Shown one piece after another: positions 61,557 to 64,000 of a stretch of DNA of 64,000 bases (the first letter of the stretch is position 1; the number at the start of each line of letters is the position of its first letter). The notes beneath the pieces were generated by a model. That model was not told the DNA's origin, did no database searches, and saw only the letters and a list, made by a program, of their open reading frames with translations. A program made the position numbers and the translations under genes. This DNA comes from Flexithrix dorotheae DSM 6795 (GTDB lineage: Bacteria; Bacteroidota; Bacteroidia; Cytophagales; Flammeovirgaceae): contig NZ_KB903498.1 in NCBI RefSeq assembly GCF_000379765.1, positions 128,778 through 192,777 of the forward strand. The letters are read 5' to 3'.

Positions 61557-63890
61557 ATGAAGAAAAATTACCTATTTACCTTTCTACTTTTAATGGTGAT
61601 CAATACCTTCCTTTTTGCCCAGGAAGGCACCATTTCCGGTACAGTAAAGAATAAAAACGGGGAACCGCTTTCCTATGTAAATGTAGGCCTTGAGGGTACT
61701 TCTAAGGGTACTACAACAACCAAAACTGGTGCTTTTCAAATTCATAAAGTTGCGCAGGGACAGTATTCACTGGCTTTTTCCATGATTGGATATGAATCTC
61801 AGAAAATAGACATCCAGGTAGTTGCTGGTGAAACTACCGAAGTTGCTCCAATCGTGCTCACTGAAAAAGAAGAAGAACTCGCAGAGGTAATTGTTTCAGA
61901 TACAAAAGCAAAATATGTGGAGTCCAATGTTTCTCCTTCACTACGGCAAAAAACCGAAGTGTTCAAGCTCCCTCAAAATATTCAGATTGTAGGCAGCCAA
62001 CTCATGGTAGACCAGCAGGTGACCAATATCATGGAAGGGGCAATCCGAAATGTGAGCGGTGTTACTATGCTGGAACATTGGGGCCATTTTGCCAGAATCA
62101 ATATGAGAGGTTTCAGATTACCTGCATTAAGAAATGGTTTTAACGTGAGTGATGCCTGGGGACCTCTTTCCGAAGATATGTCTTTTGTAGATCGGATGGA
62201 GTTTGTAAAAGGGCCTGCAGGTTTTATGTTGGCTGCGGGTGAGCCAGGAGGCTTTTATAATGTGGTAACTAAAAAACCTGTTGAAAAACCTTTAGCTCAG
62301 GTAGCTGTCACTGCTGGAAGTTTTGACTTCTATCGGGCGGAAGCAGACTTTGGAGGTGCCATTACAGAGAATAAAAAATTGTTATTCAGGTTAAATGGCA
62401 TGTATCAGACTTCTGACAGCCACAGAGGAGGTGAGGACGCTAAACGATTTATGATCTCGCCTGCTTTAACCTACAATTTATCCGAAAAAACATCTATTAC
62501 CGGTGAATTAAACTACCAGCAGGCTGAGAGTTATATTGGAGCCGCTTATGTGTTTGGCCCTGTTTCCAGCGGTTATGGAAGTGTGGATAAAAACTTCAAA
62601 ATGGTAGATACGAATTATCCGGCCACCGATATTAAGGAGCTGACTTTATTTGCAGATTTAAACCATAAATTCAATAACAACTGGGAAGCAACATTGCGAT
62701 TTTCTCATTTAAAGTTTGACCAGGAAGGTAATTCCCACTGGCTGGCAAGTATGGAGGAAAATGGAGATGCAATTAGATATGCAAATATTTGGGATGCGCT
62801 TTCTGTAGGTAATTACGCTCAGGGTTTTATTCAGGGAAAAGCTAATACTGGCAACATCAGCCATTCTATTTTAGGAGGAATTGATTATACGGACAAAGAA
62901 TACTGGTCAGACTGGAGCCAAAATGTTCCTTATACCACTCCTTTCAATATATTTAATCCTACTTATGGTTATCCTGCACCAGAATTTGACCGATCTGTGG
63001 ATTTAAAAGACAGATCTACAAGTCCATATGATGGCTACATCACCACTGCCTATTATTTACAAGATGAGATAGGATTCCTTAATGATAAATTAAGACTTAC
63101 ACTTGCCGGTAGATATACGCATGTGAACTCCAAATGGAAAGAGGAAGATGACAGCAGGTTTACACCAAGAGTTGGAGTAAGTGTCAATATATTAGAAGAT
63201 TTGACTGCTTATGCGCTTTACGATCAGTCATTTATCCCACAGGGAGGAGCCAGTTTTGATGGAAAACCATTTGACCCTGAAGAAGCCGCAGATATTGAGG
63301 GAGGACTCAAGAAGACATTTTTGGATGGAAAGTTAAGAACCTCTCTTGGTGTTTATCAAATCACTAAGCAAAACATTCTGGTGGGTGATCCTGAAAACCC
63401 CAACTTTTCAAAACAATTGGGTGAAGTACAATCCAAAGGGTTTGAATTTGATTTGCAGGGTGAAATTACCCGAGGATTGAATGTAGTACTTAACTATGCC
63501 AATACCGATGTAAAAGTTACCAAGGATACTGACCCGGAAAATGTTGGTAAAAGAGTGGCAGGACATGCCAAACATGTCACCAACGGATGGTTTACCTATT
63601 CCTTTTCAAGCCAGTCAGCACTGAAAGGTTTCGGAGCTTCACTTGGTTATCAGTATCAGATAGATCGTTCTACCTGGGCATGGAATGCTGAAAATGAAAC
63701 CGACTTACCTGATTACTTCAGGTTGGATGGCGGCCTGTTCTGGGGTAATGAAAAACTGAGGGTTCAGTTTAACATTAATAATTTATTGAATGAGTACTTG
63801 TACTCAGGAGCAAATTACGGTACGTATCTGTACTGGCAATCCGAGCCAGGTATCAACGGAAGAGTAAGGGTAACTTATAATTTCAAATAA
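61557..63890 (+). CDS. TonB-dependent siderophore receptor (FhuA-like)
   Basis: Receptor of 777 residues. Signal peptide ends LFAQ at about 21; a carboxypeptidase-regulatory-like domain follows (about 25-105: ISGTVKNKNGEPLSYVNVGL). The plug has the siderophore-receptor sequence FKLPQNIQIVGSQLMVDQQV, then INMRGFRLPALRNGFN and RMEFVKGPAGFMLAAGEPGG, then NVVTKKP. The barrel ends RVRVTYNFK, with Phe second to last. The plug type is that of the ferrichrome/hydroxamate class, distinct from the XusA-like receptors in this window. It is divergent from the zinc-type genes and has its own Fur-type box, so it likely serves iron. Confidence 0.92.
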   Translation: MKKNYLFTFLLLMVINTFLFAQEGTISGTVKNKNGEPLSYVNVGLEGTSKGTTTTKTGAFQIHKVAQGQYSLAFSMIGYESQKIDIQVVAGETTEVAPIVLTEKEEELAEVIVSDTKAKYVESNVSPSLRQKTEVFKLPQNIQIVGSQLMVDQQVTNIMEGAIRNVSGVTMLEHWGHFARINMRGFRLPALRNGFNVSDAWGPLSEDMSFVDRMEFVKGPAGFMLAAGEPGGFYNVVTKKPVEKPLAQVAVTAGSFDFYRAEADFGGAITENKKLLFRLNGMYQTSDSHRGGEDAKRFMISPALTYNLSEKTSITGELNYQQAESYIGAAYVFGPVSSGYGSVDKNFKMVDTNYPATDIKELTLFADLNHKFNNNWEATLRFSHLKFDQEGNSHWLASMEENGDAIRYANIWDALSVGNYAQGFIQGKANTGNISHSILGGIDYTDKEYWSDWSQNVPYTTPFNIFNPTYGYPAPEFDRSVDLKDRSTSPYDGYITTAYYLQDEIGFLNDKLRLTLAGRYTHVNSKWKEEDDSRFTPRVGVSVNILEDLTAYALYDQSFIPQGGASFDGKPFDPEEAADIEGGLKKTFLDGKLRTSLGVYQITKQNILVGDPENPNFSKQLGEVQSKGFEFDLQGEITRGLNVVLNYANTDVKVTKDTDPENVGKRVAGHAKHVTNGWFTYSFSSQSALKGFGASLGYQYQIDRSTWAWNAENETDLPDYFRLDGGLFWGNEKLRVQFNINNLLNEYLYSGANYGTYLYWQSEPGINGRVRVTYNFK

Positions 63891-63898
63891 TTAACCCG

Positions 63899-63937
63899 GA
63901 AAATGTACCTGTCCATTCCAAAGCAGGTACATTTTTC
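63899..63937 (+). terminator. Intrinsic terminator after the siderophore receptor
   Basis: AAATGTACCTG (63901-63911) pairs perfectly with CAGGTACATTT (63924-63934) around a twelve-base loop, followed by TTC. The rest to 64000 shows no gene. Confidence 0.85.
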
Positions 63938-64000
63938 TAATGCTTTTGAAGGAGAGAAAAATTGCATCATTCTACTGGACATTTTTAAAAATTAAGGTAA

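Noticed and set aside
1-64000. CRISPR array, rRNA, tRNA, insertion sequence, prophage or integrase
   Set aside because: No regularly spaced repeats, no transposase or integrase protein and no RNA gene signature was seen on either strand.

Overview
The window comes from a low-GC member of the Bacteroidota, probably a free-living Cytophagales/Cyclobacteriaceae-type bacterium. The reasons are SusC/SusD outer-membrane pairs, an ECF-sigma/FecR regulatory pair, PepSY and DUF4198 iron-uptake genes, FG-GAP/ASPIC-UnbV lipoproteins, and several promoters of the Bacteroidota type (TTG, 19-22 nt, TAnnTTTG). The genus cannot be named from the sequence alone. No rRNA, tRNA, CRISPR array or insertion sequence was recognised.

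Layout. 1-6449: the end of a sulfatase gene, then a SusC/SusD pair, a set typical of sulfated-glycan use. 6763-10836: a methyltransferase, then on the minus strand metE, a small CWC zinc-ribbon protein and an acyl-CoA thioesterase, headed by a clear cobalamin riboswitch. 11408-19704: an iron/siderophore locus. A minus-strand operon (DUF4198, DUF3325-like, DUF3649-like, PepSY reductase) is divergent from a XusA-type TonB receptor and a XusB-type DUF4374 surface lipoprotein. Their 1.6 kb shared intergenic region carries Fur-type palindromes and long structured leaders. 20251-33982: a 13 kb minus-strand unit of ECF sigma, FecR, SusC with STN domain, SusD, two FG-GAP/ASPIC-UnbV lipoproteins and a LamG-like lipoprotein. 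34462-47134: regulators and metabolism: AraC regulator with a reductase and a siderophore-interacting protein; a DUF4437 lipoprotein; a membrane nucleotide cyclase divergent from a TolB-TPR-AraC regulator; a PadR/MacB-type permease pair; and a Crp-family regulator, a cyclase-family hydrolase and a small transporter.

47398-61241 is the most interesting part. Nine tightly packed minus-strand genes encode a second XusA/XusB-like pair, an ABC ATPase with two DUF3526 permeases, two COG0523/CobW metallochaperone GTPases (one His-rich), a MerC-like membrane protein and a DUF3299-like protein. Upstream on the same strand lie a DUF5916 outer-membrane protein, a His-rich lipoprotein and a small Cys/His-rich protein. 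Three TGCAA-N5-TTGCA palindromes overlap the two promoters. The gene content and operators together suggest a zinc (Zur-type) starvation regulon in which a siderophore-type XusAB module has been adapted to another metal or metallophore. A siderophore-type TonB receptor with its own Fur-type box closes the window.

The two XusAB modules are clear paralogs but carry different operator families. That makes the window a natural side-by-side comparison of iron-type and zinc-type control of the same uptake architecture. Family assignments come from reading the protein sequences; operators, promoters and metal identity are inferences from motifs and context.
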